A DNA stretch of 64,000 nt from Ectobius pallidus (GCA_964059195.1 CAXKWD010000009.1:43557160-43621159); one strand, 5' to 3'. Counted from the first letter of the stretch, positions 25,168 through 37,584 are shown. The notes: generated by a model not told the origin, from the letters alone. Translations and numbers: made by a program.

Positions 25168-25204
<37 letters not shown>
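25160..25204. repeat. (ATT)n microsatellite
   Basis: About 14 ATT units following a degenerate ATTATGATT start. Confidence 0.9.
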
Positions 25205-25205
<1 letters not shown>

Positions 25206-26436
25206 GGAATGAGACTTCTTAAGTTGCTCCATCTTCAAGAATGTTGGTGCTGATTTTTCCACTTTTGAAAAGTCTCTATCACGTTCTCCTACACCTTATA
25301 GTTATAATGTTCATAAATGATTATGATGACAATAATAACAATAGTAATTACAACAACAATAATAATAATAAGTAAATGCCGTTACAAGATATAGCTCGTT
25401 GTATGCTATAGGCCGGTCTGAGACTTTCGTAACCGTCTTGGGTGTTGCGTTATTTATCTTCTCTTTGTTTTTCACGTCCATCTCATCTGTATCCCAATCT
25501 GAAGTGCGGGAGTGAGAACATAAAATACACAGTTAAAAGTATTTCCGGCAGTGGCGTCAATTTTATTACTACATGGGGGAGTTGCTGACGAATTCTTTGG
25601 CGGAGTCTGTCGTGGTATGATGATTGGTTAAGGAAAAATGAGAATTCTAAGAAAGTTTGATCTTTAGTTCGATAAGCTTTAATCTAACATAGAGTGCTTA
25701 TGTTAGTTAAGAGATTTTTGCTTGTCAATGGCATACTGCTACTATATAACAATTTTGTAAGTTATGTGAAATTCAAATCCAAGGGTAGGAATGTGCGAGA
25801 AAGCGATCATCTTCGGTGTCTTACTTGTTCTGGTGAGCGCGGTGCAGATGCCTACATTACCTACCGATACGAACATTCTGGTCGAAGAAAAAACGCCTTT
25901 TGACAAAATTTCATAATATGGTATGACATAATTTTTCATTTGACGTCATAGAACCTATGGGAATATCCCAGATATCTGTAGCCTATATTTTCAATTAACT
26001 ACTTTCTTTCATCTAATCCATGGCATATGAACCACAGCTTATCTTCTGCTCTCTTTCTAGTCGAAACATAAAGTTGTATATGAAAATTATTTATACTTTT
26101 GTGTAGATGGCTAATAACTTTCTTCCTCCGAAAAGGTAGGACCTGATGCCAAAGTTTTCTTTATTTACGGTGAATTGCCATAAGAACGTGATCTTTGTCA
26201 ACGATAGTTTATATTTTTAGAACTTACACAAAGCTATAGAATTTTATAGATTCTTAATTAATCATTGGATTACGTGGTATTTTATAAAGACCAGAAATAT
26301 GAAATGATTCTTGTAAAAAGATATCGTAGCCCTAGTTCAAATCCTGTTACTAGACAACCCGTCTGTGATGTACGGTATCTTTAATGGAATTAAGCGTCTC
26401 CTCCCATTCAGGAAGGGCCGGGAAGTTTATAAAATA
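25205..26436. other. Unassigned sequence
   Basis: No gene identified. Two small overlapping opposite-strand open frames at 25694-25939 have no recognisable features. Confidence 0.45.
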
Positions 26437-26438
26437 TA

Positions 26439-26985
26439 CAGGGTGTTAATGAATAACACTGAAATATTTTACCTGTGTATAGAGGGGACTTAGACAAGCA
26501 ACTTTTATTAGGAGAGTTTTGCTCTATGGATTCAATTTTTCCTGTTACAGCATAAAATCTCCCAAGGCATGGCCGCCACTGACTTCTAACATTAGTAAAA
26601 AAATGCAAAACAAAGGAACTTCGCTGTTGACACTGTAGTCAGTTGTTATAAATAAAAAAAAAAGACTATTGCAGTGGCGACCAGTCATGTGACTAGTCTG
26701 TAAATTTTGCAGATTATGGAAACACTAAATTATGATATAGCTGTTGACGAATGATTAAGAGTCAGATTTTTACTGAGCACTAGGAATGCATGATGTCAAT
26801 TTAGTGAACATTTTAACCCTATTTCGCGTAATTATTGATTTATGAGCACCGAATTATAATTACTTTCATGCCCTGTAGCATACACATTTTACGTCATAGA
26901 AGAAAAATCTCCTAATAAAAGTTGCTTGTCTAAGACCCCTCTATATACAGGTAAAATATTTCGGTGTTATTTATTAACACCCTTT
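26439..26985. mobile_element. Miniature DNA element with ~85-bp terminal inverted repeats
   Basis: The left end reads CAGGGTGTTAATGAATAACA and continues through ACCTGTGTATAGAGGGG. The right end, reverse-complemented, reads AAAAGGGTGTTAATAAATAA and continues through ACCTGTATATAGAGGGG, then AAGCAACTTTTATTAGGAGA on both sides. TA flanks both ends (26437-26438 and 26986-26987), compatible with a Tc1/mariner-type target duplication. The interior has no transposase; the minus open frame at 26408-26608 lies in the inverted repeat and is not a gene. Confidence 0.85.
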
Positions 26986-26987
26986 TA

Positions 26988-28184
26988 TATATACTCTACA
27001 CTTTAATGTAAACTCTCTTACATTGTAGTGTTAAATGTGTACAAGACATCAAAGAAGTAACAGAAAATTGATGGTTTCATTTTGCATACTGTTGCATATT
27101 TCGATACTTTTGCAATAGCCTATAGTATCATATTTGCTTGATATTAAAATATTTATGCTTATTTTATTAATTTGTCATATTTTAACGGCATATTTCTGAG
27201 AGATTTTAATATTGTGCATATCTCTGCTCATTCAAACAATTAGGCTGCAGCATATTTAGCAAAGTGAATGTTTTGAGAGCCTAGTGAATTCGGAACCAAG
27301 CACGTATTTATAAATTAGCTTGTCGGGTCCTAAACTGGTTGATTATAAATTACTGAAATCTTCCCTTCCTAAGTGATACAAAACATTGATTTTTTTCTAA
27401 CTAATGCTTTAAACATCTCGTATTTTGAAGGGTCCAAACCCCAAGACCCCCTTAAATAAATCCTTGTACGGAACTGATTGTATAATATTGAAGCGACGTT
27501 TCATTTCATTAGTTTTCAATTAACTGAAATTTTTGCATTGACCTTGTTTTTAAAAAACTGTGTAATATAATTTATACAACTTCTACTATTTTTTGTAATC
27601 TATAATTTAAATCAGCTAACAAGAAAACAATAAATAACAATAAAAGTTAACTGCAAAGCGTGTTTTATTTAATTGGTCTTTAATTTTTATTGGATATTTC
27701 CCGTAGGCTTCAGCTGTTGTGTTTTTTAAGTATAATAGTGGTATATAGGCGGACATTATCAAAACACTTGATGGACTATTAGGCTATACCGCTATCTCCT
27801 TTAAACAAAAATAATATTACTATATTAATTACTAAAAAGTAAATAATGTTTGTCATACTGTAAGGACAGCAAACATTTTTGCCGGTAAATTAGGTTTTCA
27901 TAGTTTGTCACATCGTTGCTGAACATATATTGACCATGATTATTTAACAGTGACTGATCAAGTACACGAATTACTTCTGAACCTTCCGCAATAAATATGT
28001 CGTCAATATCTGGGAAGATGCATTTATTAGATAAATTTCACTGAGTAGGCCTACTCTTGACAACCATCGTTGCCAACATGTTACCAATATAAGACAGATA
28101 TTTATACTTCTTAATAACTACCGTACCTTAACAATTATAGGCTACTACTCGTAGATCATACATGTATAGATCTTTGCTGGATTT
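26988..28184. other. AT-rich filler
   Basis: No gene or element ends seen. Confidence 0.5.
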
Positions 28185-28770
28185 TGAAATTGTCTTTCAA
28201 CTACTTTACTGTAACTTCCCCAAAGAGTACCGGTAGTTCCTTTTTCACCTCAGGTTATAAGTCTGTAAGGTCCGTCAGCCTTTTTGTAGGAATATCTTCC
28301 TACATCTGAACTCTTTTCTCATATGCTTTCAGTTTATTTTCTAGTTTCTTAAATTTATTTACCAGGAGAGCTCTGCCTTTTGTCATTCCTTGTCTTTGAC
28401 TTCATTATTTCCACGTGAACCAGGTTTGGGACTAGGTGGTGGTGTGATTTCCTCTAATATTCCATCAATTTTCTCATCCTTTTTTTAATATCATAACACT
28501 TCTTGGTTCTTTCCCATCAATCTTCTCTAATCTTTTTCTCTTCTCGTTGGGTCATGTCATGAGTCATGAGTCAGTTTTATTTTCCTGTGAACTTCTTTCC
28601 TTGCATGATATTGCTCTCTTTCATTTTTATTGGATTTTTCATACCGGTATCTAATTGGATTGTTCATTATTGCTTCCCTTAATTTTAGTATGGTTTCTTT
28701 TTTTCTATCATTTGAAGTATTTTTTGGGGAAGGGGTATTTTCTTTTCTTTTCTTTGCCATCATCCTGCAT
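28185..28770 (-). pseudogene. Degraded ORF of a multi-copy arthropod family (unnamed)
   Basis: On the minus strand, starting with MMAKKRKENTPSPKN near 28763, the protein is Lys/Arg-rich, then passes frameshifts into REEKKIR..W..., then ITPPPSPKPGSRGN near 28430, a coiled-coil-like KKLENKLKAYEKR near 28345, and LFGEVTVK followed by a stop and LKDN near 28210. From memory this order (basic start, TPPxSP motif, short coiled coil, LFGEV) occurs in uncharacterised, high-copy arthropod proteins that are probably transposon-encoded. The remnant has several stops and frameshifts, and the downstream half is missing. Family recall is moderate; function unknown. Confidence 0.45.
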
Positions 28771-29190
28771 AATTAGGCCTACTACATAAAATAAAGCCTA
28801 CATTTAGGGAACTAGTTATTTGCAAAACAAGTTTTAAACATCGGGTTGTACGGATTCAATTGATTTTATTATTAAACTTTCATGGAAAATCAAACAAAAA
28901 TTTAACCTACCAAACTTATAATAATTCATAATCCATAAGTACTTATTTTACGCCATAAAACTAAATGCGACGTGAATCTGCCCTTTTTCGGAGAATAGCC
29001 CTGAAATGGAAAAAAAAGGATAGGAGGATAATTCTTATAGAGTAAAGTACGGTTAAAATTTAAGGATAAGTAGTATTTTAATTATTTTTTCTACCGAAGG
29101 TATATACTGTTAAAATCTACCCCTTCTACTATGTATAAATTCCGCTCACATGGCCCGGAATAGAACTTACTAATCTGAGAAAATGAAATA

Positions 29191-29232
29191 TAGTGTCAGA
29201 GGAATTTTTCTCTTATATTATTGTCATGGGAA
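29191..29232 (+). repeat. 3' fragment of the tRNA-like SINE seen at 44290-44393
   Basis: AGTGTCAGAGGAATTTTTCT and the next ~20 bases match the region just after the T-arm of the tRNA-like repeat at 44.3 kb (AGTGTCGGAGGAATTTTTCT). The tRNA-like head itself is missing here. Confidence 0.5.
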
Positions 29233-29822
29233 AATAAATTCAGTGTTTAATTGATTATAGCGTACACCAAAATAAAAAGTTCAATAGAATAAATTAAACT
29301 TTATAACTTGCCATTTTTATTCTTAGGCTCGTTAGAAAATCTTCAGAATATTTCTCGCCTTTTTATAATGTTAACCGTTCCTTTCCATACGGTATGCAAT
29401 AACATAAAGCCGATATCCCAGTTTCCAAATTTTTTTTAAAAAAATCTGAATAAAGTAGCATTTCTGTAAAATTATTTTAGGCTTTGCACACGAGAATGAG
29501 TTTTGGACGTCAGCTGTTCACCCGAACGAAATTCGATAACTACTATAATCGAAATGGCGGTCTACATGTAGGCCTTTAATTCTCAGCGCACCTCAATATT
29601 AATGCCGGATATAATAATGGTTACAGATAATACTGTCGTAAATTTGAAGCCTTCTTAGCCTCTATTAACTTCTTTAATAGGCATATAATTTTTCATTTTA
29701 TCTTCTTGGTAATTGTTAACATGCTCTTAGCGCGCAGAGAATCAGGTGCGGTGTTTCTACGTCATATGGGCCACTTGTGGAGAGAAGATGCTCATTGGTT
29801 GACTTCATTTTATTCCGTTGTA

Positions 29823-30233
29823 TAGTCGAGTGCATGGAGTCTTTCCGATATAATACGCAAGGGTAGGCCTATATGTTTGTATGTAAATACTTAATCTTTT
29901 CCGCCAGGCCCTCTCCTCACCCCTCGTATGTTAATGTTGAGCGCCAGACGTTTGACATCAAACCAATACAAGTCAGTCTCATTCAGAGGCTGGTGCGGAC
30001 ATTCGTTGTGGGACACGCCCTATAGCCAATCAAATTAAATGTTCCCATTCTCCATCCCTATTTCAGCGCTCACCTAGGTCTGAGCGTTGTTCATATGCTA
30101 ATGCATGCGTTCAAACATGAACTCAAATAAGAGTTGGCCATCTCGGACTTGTGTGGATCACAAGATGATAAGAAGGTTGCATGCCAACTTTAAATAAAGC
30201 AGTACAAGATAGCAGAAACCGTGCACTCGACTG
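29823..30233. mobile_element. Miniature TA-flanked element, copy 2
   Basis: Left end TAGTCGAGTGCATGGAG and right end, reverse-complemented, CAGTCGAGTGCACGGTT form an imperfect inverted repeat of about 15 bp, with TA on both sides (29821-29822 and 30234-30235). This suggests a Tc1/mariner-type non-autonomous element. The interior is collinear, in reverse complement, with the degraded copy at 17300-17728, including CATATGAACAACGCTCAGAC, a GGAACATTT block and GGGCGTGTCCCACAACG. No open frame of note. Confidence 0.82.
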
Positions 30234-30235
30234 TA

Positions 30236-32209
30236 CCAAATAAATTTATTTCTAATATAGGGAAATAAAGGATGAAATTCCGTGCAATAGCAGTCGTCGA
30301 TGTCACACGATCCAGTCTGATAGTTTGCAGAAATGTGAACCCCAAAATCGGGTCGTGGGACATCTTTTTAATACTCCATTACATTTGCTATAATGCTGAA
30401 AATTTGACTTATACCCATTTCGTTCACATAATACTATAAAAGTAAAAGATGAGCAGACCTAAAACGTTACAATTGTATAATTCTGGAGTTTACAAGTTGG
30501 TAGTAGTAAAACAAACATACAAACACATTCATACATATACAAACACACAAAGTTTGAGTCAGATGAGCGAGTGAGTTGCTCTAGTTTGCATAGAAGGAAC
30601 TCTTGTTGATTTATCTGGTCGTAATATTCCGATTCATTGACTCGAATCATCACAATGTGCTATATCATTCTACCTTTCAACATGGTATGGAAAACTTCCA
30701 GCTTTAAGAACTGTCTGTGCGTTAAGCTTGCCATGTAAATAAAGTTCAGTTGTTAACCCTTAATCTTATTCAGATGATGTTTGAAATATCATTTTTATTA
30801 TCCTATAACAATTTGTATATAGCTTGCAAAATGATGTTACAGGGAACATAGCATGTGGGGAATAATATCATTTTGAAATGTACTTTCGTCTTTTCATGCT
30901 TGTTCTCCATTGATTAACATTTAACATTTACATGTCATGTTTTACATATGGTAAATATTTGTTAATTAATATGTTGAACTATGTAAAATGTTTTGTCATT
31001 TAACAGCTGCCTCCATTCAAATGTTATAGTCATTCAGGATATAAGATATTTTATTTATTTTGAATCGTGACTTTTGAAAAACCTTTTGGTACCGGTAATT
31101 TCATATTGCAACGGAATTAAGGCTCTTTTCGTTAGCAACTAGAGGTAATTGTTGAAAACAAAACACTGTTTGAAGACAGCTGGAAATACCAGAAACATTT
31201 GTGGAAAAGAATAAATCGTGGCCTATTTATAAAAACTGAATATCCCTCTTGAAGTTATTGAAAAAGCAAGTAACAAACTAATAATGAGCAATCCTTTGCT
31301 ATGATAAAAAAAATTACAGTATCTTAACGAATGGAAAGATAAGAAGATCGCAAGTAATATTTTAAATGAGTCTTTATTGGCTTACGTTTGTGTTTTGTCA
31401 AAAACCGAATTTCTAATATGGAAATAGTTATTTATGTTGTTTTGAATTGCAAATATCAATAGATACACGATAATATTTGTGGTAGGAGTAGTAGTGTTGG
31501 TTAAAATGAAGGAAATTGATATTAATTTGTATGACAAAAATGAAAGAGTACGACAGTAATAATCTGGTGATATCCTTAGTAAGTATCATAACGGACCAGC
31601 ACCTATTTCTTTCCTCTTAACGTGCTACCACCGTTCCTTTAAGATGGAACTTTTAATTTCTGGAGAAAGTTCTATTAGACAATGTTTACGGTCCAAAAAT
31701 AACAAAATATAATGTGTTAATTGTTATGCCATTCACTTGTTGGATCCTGATGAAGAAGAAGCAGAAGCTTTCCTATTTCTGAAATTTTTATGAGAGTAGA
31801 TTATTTTTTAAATTCAGTATGCGCTTCCGAAAGGAACTATAAAACCACTCTCCGAAGGTAATAACACAAGAGCGATAATAATTACTTCTAGCATGTTCTA
31901 ATGGGAAGTAAGATCAAGAATCGTTTTTCCAAAACTCTTAAGAGTTTTCCAGGGTAATATCAATATTATGGTTTTTCTTATGAAAGCATTCTATAATTTA
32001 TTTCAAAATTACGTTAGTTAAATTACTACATTTTGTAAACTGTACACTTTACAGAAAAATCTCTTTCTATTTATTTTTGTAGCTCTTTAACTTATGAACG
32101 TGACGTAGAAATATCATATTTTTATCATTACTAGTGTGTTAGTGTAGGTTATTATTAGATTTATTATTCCGGCAGTTTTATGATAACTTGATGAAATATA
32201 ATTTACCTA

Positions 32210-32250
<41 letters not shown>

Positions 32251-32286
32251 GTGTATATACTCTCATGCGGGGTGAAATTCCATTCT

Positions 32287-32318
<32 letters not shown>

Positions 32319-33689
32319 AACTCTACCCTTATCTTCTCCTGAAACTTTTAACTCCCCATAGCTTCTTTTCTTGTTGATGTCATCCATCTTTTCCATCCAT
32401 CCATCTTTTCCTACATTGAGGGGTAGCACCTATTTAAAATTTTAGTAGAACACATAGAAATAACAATTCTTTTCCTTTTAATATTTCAAAAATTTTATAT
32501 CGCTATAAAGGTTAAAATAAATCACATAATTTATTACATTTCAATTCACTTGAAACAATTTATTAAAAATCCTTATCTAAAGCTCGATTAACCGTTTCAT
32601 CTTAGATACCTTAAAAGTGTGTAAAAGCAGATATATACATATGTAAAATAGATGGAATATTTTTTAAATGTAAAATGTAAGGACCATTTATCCACAGGCA
32701 AGAATTGTCATTTACGGAAACCAACTATTTCACTGAAATTTTCTTCAATTGTTTTCAAACTAAGAGCCCAGTGATGATTTCACTGGACGATTACATAATT
32801 GCAAAAATACAGAAATGTTATTCAGCTCTGAAAGGGTTAAAGGAAGTGCTCTGTAGCTATTCTCAACAGAATTTCTTTAAATAAATTTTAGACTCACTTC
32901 AGCTAATTGTTCAATAGATACTTGAGAAGATCCCTCATTATAATCTTTAACGGTATTTGATAACTTTTGACAAAATTTTAACAACTATTTTACAAAAGTT
33001 TAACAACTATTAACAAAATTTTAACAGTAGGCCTACTGAAGAAGAAATTTTCTTTACTCTCGGTAATTTAATCCTAAACTTTACAGTAAATGTATTAGAA
33101 TTACACCTACAATTTAGGTATTTTTTAATTATACCCGTTTACGATAACGATATTGTTGGAAAATGTAAAAATATTAACCAACATCAATCTGTGTTATGTG
33201 TACACAGTGTTTAAGTTAACAAGAAAGCTTTATTTGAGTGCTGAACACCATATAACGCTTCTAGTGTATTATGGCAGATAAATTGAACATGGGTAAGTAA
33301 TGGAATGATTTCGATTAACCAATAATTAAATGGGCTCCTATTATTATATTTAATACCAGCTAATGCTACTGCAGTCTACAGTATCTAGTGAGTTACATCA
33401 GTATTCGGTTGCGGATTACGATTAAATCTCTGGTCAGCACCAATTTTGGAATGCGACATGCTCTATCTACACAAGTGTAATTTAACTTAATTGCCTTCAA
33501 TCGATTAATACTAAAAATAATGAGAGTGAAATCGCTTCTTTGGTCATTAAATTTACAACTGACTGACCAACTGAAAAATTGAGCTATGACACGGAGCGTA
33601 TCAAATTACTTATGTATTATGTAAGTTATTTATGTATGATTTTGTTGCTTGAAGCCATTTCCTCCTGAACGGATAAAGTTATGGCCTTA
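30236..33689. other. AT-rich filler
   Basis: No gene seen. It contains an (ATT)n tract at 32211-32250 and a (CT)n tract at about 32287-32318, which create low-complexity open frames that are not genes. Confidence 0.5.
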
Positions 33690-34111
33690 TCTATATTAAT
33701 AAAAGGAAGTGTCTGTCCTCCGTCTGTCTGTCCTCCGTCTGTCTGTCTGTCCTCCGTCTGTCCGCGATGCCCAGCGAAATCTACTGAACACAGAGATCTG
33801 AAATTTTGTACATAGGCGGACTAAAGGGTCGGAATGTGCACCTCGAAGCCGGAATTTTAATTTGCGCTTTCGTTCGTGAGTTATGAGTGAAAAACGGGCA
33901 GAAAACGTGTACTTTTTGCGTTTTCGAAGCATGAGTTTTCAGTAATACAAATCAATTACACTAGGCTTTGGCTATTATTGTCATACCTTCGACACAAAAG
34001 CATCGCGATCTCTTGAATGTTGTAGCTCACGCTGGTCGATTCATTTGTTTTTAATGTCAAGGCACGCAAACATAATATGAAATTTTCATCCTACACCGAA
34101 GAGGATTATTA

Positions 34112-34176
<65 letters not shown>

Positions 34177-34393
34177 GGGATAATCAATATTAGCCTAAAT
34201 ATGGTCAAACGTTGTTCGATTTGGACGAAACTCACTATACAGGGGTTTTCTGGGCCAAGGAACTCGAATCTGAGGTCGCTTTTACCAGGTGACGCTATCT
34301 AATCGTGATATGTAGTCCACATGATTTACGTGTTAATATAATGATTTAACTATTATGATCTTAATTTTTAATTTTTGAAATAATTACATGCTA
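33690..34393 (+). mobile_element. Helitron, tandem copy A
   Basis: The copy starts TCTATATTAATAAAAGG directly after an A (33689), as Helitrons do, then a GTCT/CCTCC-rich tract (33711-33765) and the GATGCCCAGCGAAATCTACT block. It includes an (ATT)n expansion (34106-34176) and the subterminal block TCGATTTGGACGAAACTCAC at 34217. It ends ...TTACATGCTA at 34393, the normal end but without the GC-rich hairpin that precedes it in copy C. No Rep/helicase is encoded: non-autonomous. Confidence 0.82.
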
Positions 34394-34985
34394 TCTTAAA
34401 ATAATAAAAGGACGTGTTTGTCTGTCTGTCCACGATGCCCAGCGAAATCTACTGACCGCAGAGATCTAAAATTTTAAACATAGATGGGCTGAAAGGTGGG
34501 CGAATGCGCATCGAAGCCGGATTTTTAATTTTAGCTTCCGTTCGCGAGTTGTGAGTGAAAAACTGGCAGAAAACGTGATTTTAGCGCTGTCGAAGCATCA
34601 GATTTCAGTAATACATTTCAATGTCAAATCAATTGCAGTTGGCTTTGGCTATTTTTGTCATACCGTGGTAATAAAATCATCGCGATCGCTAGAATGTTGT
34701 AAGCCCACGCTGGTCGATTCATTTGTTTAGAATGTCAAGGCCCGTAGACATATGAAATTTTCAACCTACACGGAAGAGGGACCTAAATATGGTTAAACAT
34801 CGTTCGATTTGGACGAAACTCACTATACAGGGATTTCCTGGGCCAAGGAACTCGAATCTGAGGTCGCTTTTACCAGGCGACGGTATCTAATCGTGACATG
34901 TAGTCCACGTGATTTAGGTGTTAATAAATATAATGATTTAACTATTATGCTCTTAATTTTTAATTCTTGAAATAATTATCGCGGG
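34394..34985 (+). mobile_element. Helitron, tandem copy B
   Basis: It begins TCTTAAAATAATAAAAGGAC immediately after copy A's CTA, repeats the full module order of copy A without the (ATT)n expansion, and has the subterminal block at 34804. At its end only the first half of the hairpin, CGCGGGCGA (34980-34988), is present before sequence jumps into the interior of a further copy. Confidence 0.8.
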
Positions 34986-35328
34986 CGATCGCTTGATTTT
35001 GTAAGTACATCCTGGACGATTCATTTGTTTAGAATATCAAGGCCCGAAGACATATGAAATTTTCAACCTATACGGAAGAGGGATAATCAATATAGGCCTA
35101 GGCCTAAACATGGTCAAACATTGTTCGATTTGGACGAAACTCACTGTACAGGGGTATTCTGGGCCAAGGAACTCGAATCTGAGGTCGCTTTTACCAGGCG
35201 ACGCTATCTAATCGTGGTATGTAGTCCACGTGATTTAGGTGTTAATAAATATAATGATTTAACTATTATGCTCTTAATTCTTAATTTTTGAAATAATTAT
35301 CGCGGGCGAAGCCGCGGGCACATGCTAG
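34986..35328 (+). mobile_element. Helitron, truncated tandem copy C with intact 3' terminus
   Basis: This copy starts in the middle of the element (sequence equivalent to TCGCTAGAATGTTGTAAG of copy B), has the subterminal block at 35125, and ends with a GC-rich hairpin CGCGGGCGAAGCCGCGGG (35301-35318), a short spacer and CTAG, followed by T at 35329. The hairpin plus CTRR end before T is the diagnostic Helitron 3' terminus. Confidence 0.85.
35301..35318 (+). terminator. Helitron 3' hairpin
   Basis: CGCGGGCGAAGCCGCGGG folds into a GC stem with a GAA loop and a single bulged G, about 6 bases upstream of the terminal CTAG. In Helitrons this hairpin acts as the stop signal for strand transfer; it is not a transcription terminator. 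Confidence 0.8.
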
Positions 35329-35737
35329 TACTTAATATTTGGAATATTAATAAAAACACGAATGCTAGTATAACTAATCCGATGAGAAATGAAACATTAC
35401 CTGGCCAAGAATTCCGCTTCGAAGCCACTCCACAGGCTCATATTACTATCGCGCATATTCAAACCAAGCTTTTTGTCTTCCCAGTTTTTATTCATTCCAA
35501 TCCAATAGTAAATTCAATAGCTAAATATTCATTTGTTTACTCTCCGGCCTGCAAGATGTTTATGATTTTAAAAAATAACATTTTATTCAGCTGGAAATCT
35601 AATTATTGAAAAAGACCATCTTCTTTCCAAAAGTAGGGAATAGAAAATTATTGATATGTAATATGTACTTGGATTTTGGTTAATGTCTCATGTATTAAGC
35701 AACACAAATGAAAATAATGTTTTAAATAAGTTACTTA
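35329..35737. other. Unassigned sequence
   Basis: A 95-codon plus-strand open frame (35322-35609) begins inside the Helitron end and shows no recognisable feature. I do not consider it a gene. Confidence 0.45.
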
Positions 35738-36045
35738 TAAAAACTAAAAAACTAACTTCCGCGGAGCAGCAGCCCTGAAGAGACTAGACCTACCATCCGA
35801 TCGCTGCGTCGTCTACCATAGGCACATGGGAGGATGGTGGCATCTGGCCAGCATGCCTACACCCATAACATTAATTATGGTTTCCGTGAACGGATCCGCT
35901 ACTTCTTAATCCAGTAGCTCCTCAATTTTATAATGAGGCTTAGTGCACCCTGATCCAGACCTCCCTATCTCAGAAAAATTCAAGGAGTTATCGGGGTTCG
36001 AACACGAGCCTGCTGATCCGTAACCAGTGTCACTAAATACGAAGG
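35738..36045 (-). mobile_element. SINE family C, minus copy
   Basis: On the minus strand the element has a B box close to GTTCGAACCCC (36000 region), then the blocks CTGAGATAGGGAGGTCTGGA, AATTGAGGAGCTACTGGATT, GGCATGCTGGCCAGATGCC and GGTCTAGTCTCTTCAGGG, and ends in TTAGTTTTTTAGTTTT. The same order occurs on the plus strand at 42287-42577. No clear target-site duplication; ends approximate. Confidence 0.8.
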
Positions 36046-37584
36046 TACGTATACATGAATATTAATGTAAATTATTTTAAGCCATACGTTTGTACTTTAT
36101 TCTGGTATTCATTAGTTTAAAGTTAGAAATATTAATTAGAGCTGCTGTGAAAACATCAGAGTATGAAACGTAACTTTTTGAGAATGGAGGCAATTTTCTA
36201 GCACTTTTTTCCCTTTTTAGGGTATTTATCCCCTATTTCTCCACCATGTCCAAAATCCCCCTTTTTGTATTTTCCCTCATCGTTTTAATAATCGTTTATA
36301 GCGTATGGATTTTCAGTTTAGTTGTTCTTATTTTATTTTATAATTATTTTGGTTTCGTTCCAATTTCTGACTAAAAATAATGACTAAATATTCAATTTTT
36401 CTTTCTAATTTCATTGGAATTAGTCGGTAGTCTGTTGTTTGTTGATGTAAATTTATTAAGACTTAGTAGCACCTTTTTGTCTCATATTTTGCCTTTTTAA
36501 TACCTTTCTCTTCCTTCTTCCTTATGGAAATTGCTCCTAAACATACTCACCCTGTAAATATACAATAAAATTATTGGTTCTCGCCTTAAATCTTCAAAAA
36601 TATTTGTTTCTTATATAAACATTTAGTATTAATTAATTAATTAAAAATAGAGTTTGTAAGACTTTTAATTATTTTAGTAAGTGTTAATTATTTTAGTAAG
36701 TGCACATCCTCTCTCATAGGTTCATGCAGGTCTGAGTACAAATCTGAGAACATTCTCTATCTCTTCGCCTCGTCCTCTTTCCCACAAGATTTCTGCGGAA
36801 ACTAGGATATCTAGAAAATTACGCAGCTAGAGCAGGTGCTGTCATTGAAGCGAGAATGTGATAAGATACGAAGGAACGATATTCCTTTCTGCTGATACAC
36901 TGCACTTGAGCGACGGTTTCAGCTTAAATTCATCCACCGCTTTTATACCATCGCCATAGAGGATGCTTTTACTTTGACGATGACGACGCAGCTTTCAAAT
37001 TTGAGCACGACATGTCGCTATAATGAGGTCAACCATTGCAAGCGACACCCCAAGAAGAAGGCAGCCGAGCAATTCACGTTGACGGATCTCGCCTGGGTCA
37101 AATGTCCCCCGACAGAGATTTCAATCGATGGAGAAGCTGCATTTCATCTGAAAACTTTTCAGATTTAGGTCATAAGTCCTTTTGCCACAGCAAGGATATT
37201 ATAGTGAAAGGAGAGAGTATAAACATGTATAGCATTGAACGGCGTTTTCCGATAGACTTTCAATATATATACACATTTGCAGTGTAACTACATTACTTCA
37301 AACATTTCTATTAGAAAGAAAATAATCATAAAGATTATAGCTCCCTGTCCAAGGGTTACCAATGGTGCTGCCTATCATGTCAGTCTATGAAAAGCAATAT
37401 TTTAGAGCTTTAAAATAAGATAGCCTATAATTAAATTAAGTTTTATTTATAATCCTCTGTGTGTATACCATTAGGCCATGCAACTACAGTATCGATGTGC
37501 AACTTACTGTTCTTTTATTGTTATTGATGTGTTTTGTTTATGGCGTCTGTTAATTTCCAACTGATGATAATTTTAATGAATATG
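36046..37584. other. Unassigned sequence
   Basis: No gene seen. Overlapping plus-strand open frames around 36974-37287 have no recognisable domain. Confidence 0.4.

Noticed and set aside
28275..28310. Small hairpin TGTAGGAATATCTTCCTACA as a terminator or regulatory RNA
   Set aside because: Short imperfect palindrome within the degraded coding remnant; no independent support in a eukaryotic setting.
32178..32429. Minus-strand open frame with poly-Ile and Arg-Glu repeats
   Set aside because: Translation of (ATT)n and (CT)n microsatellites.
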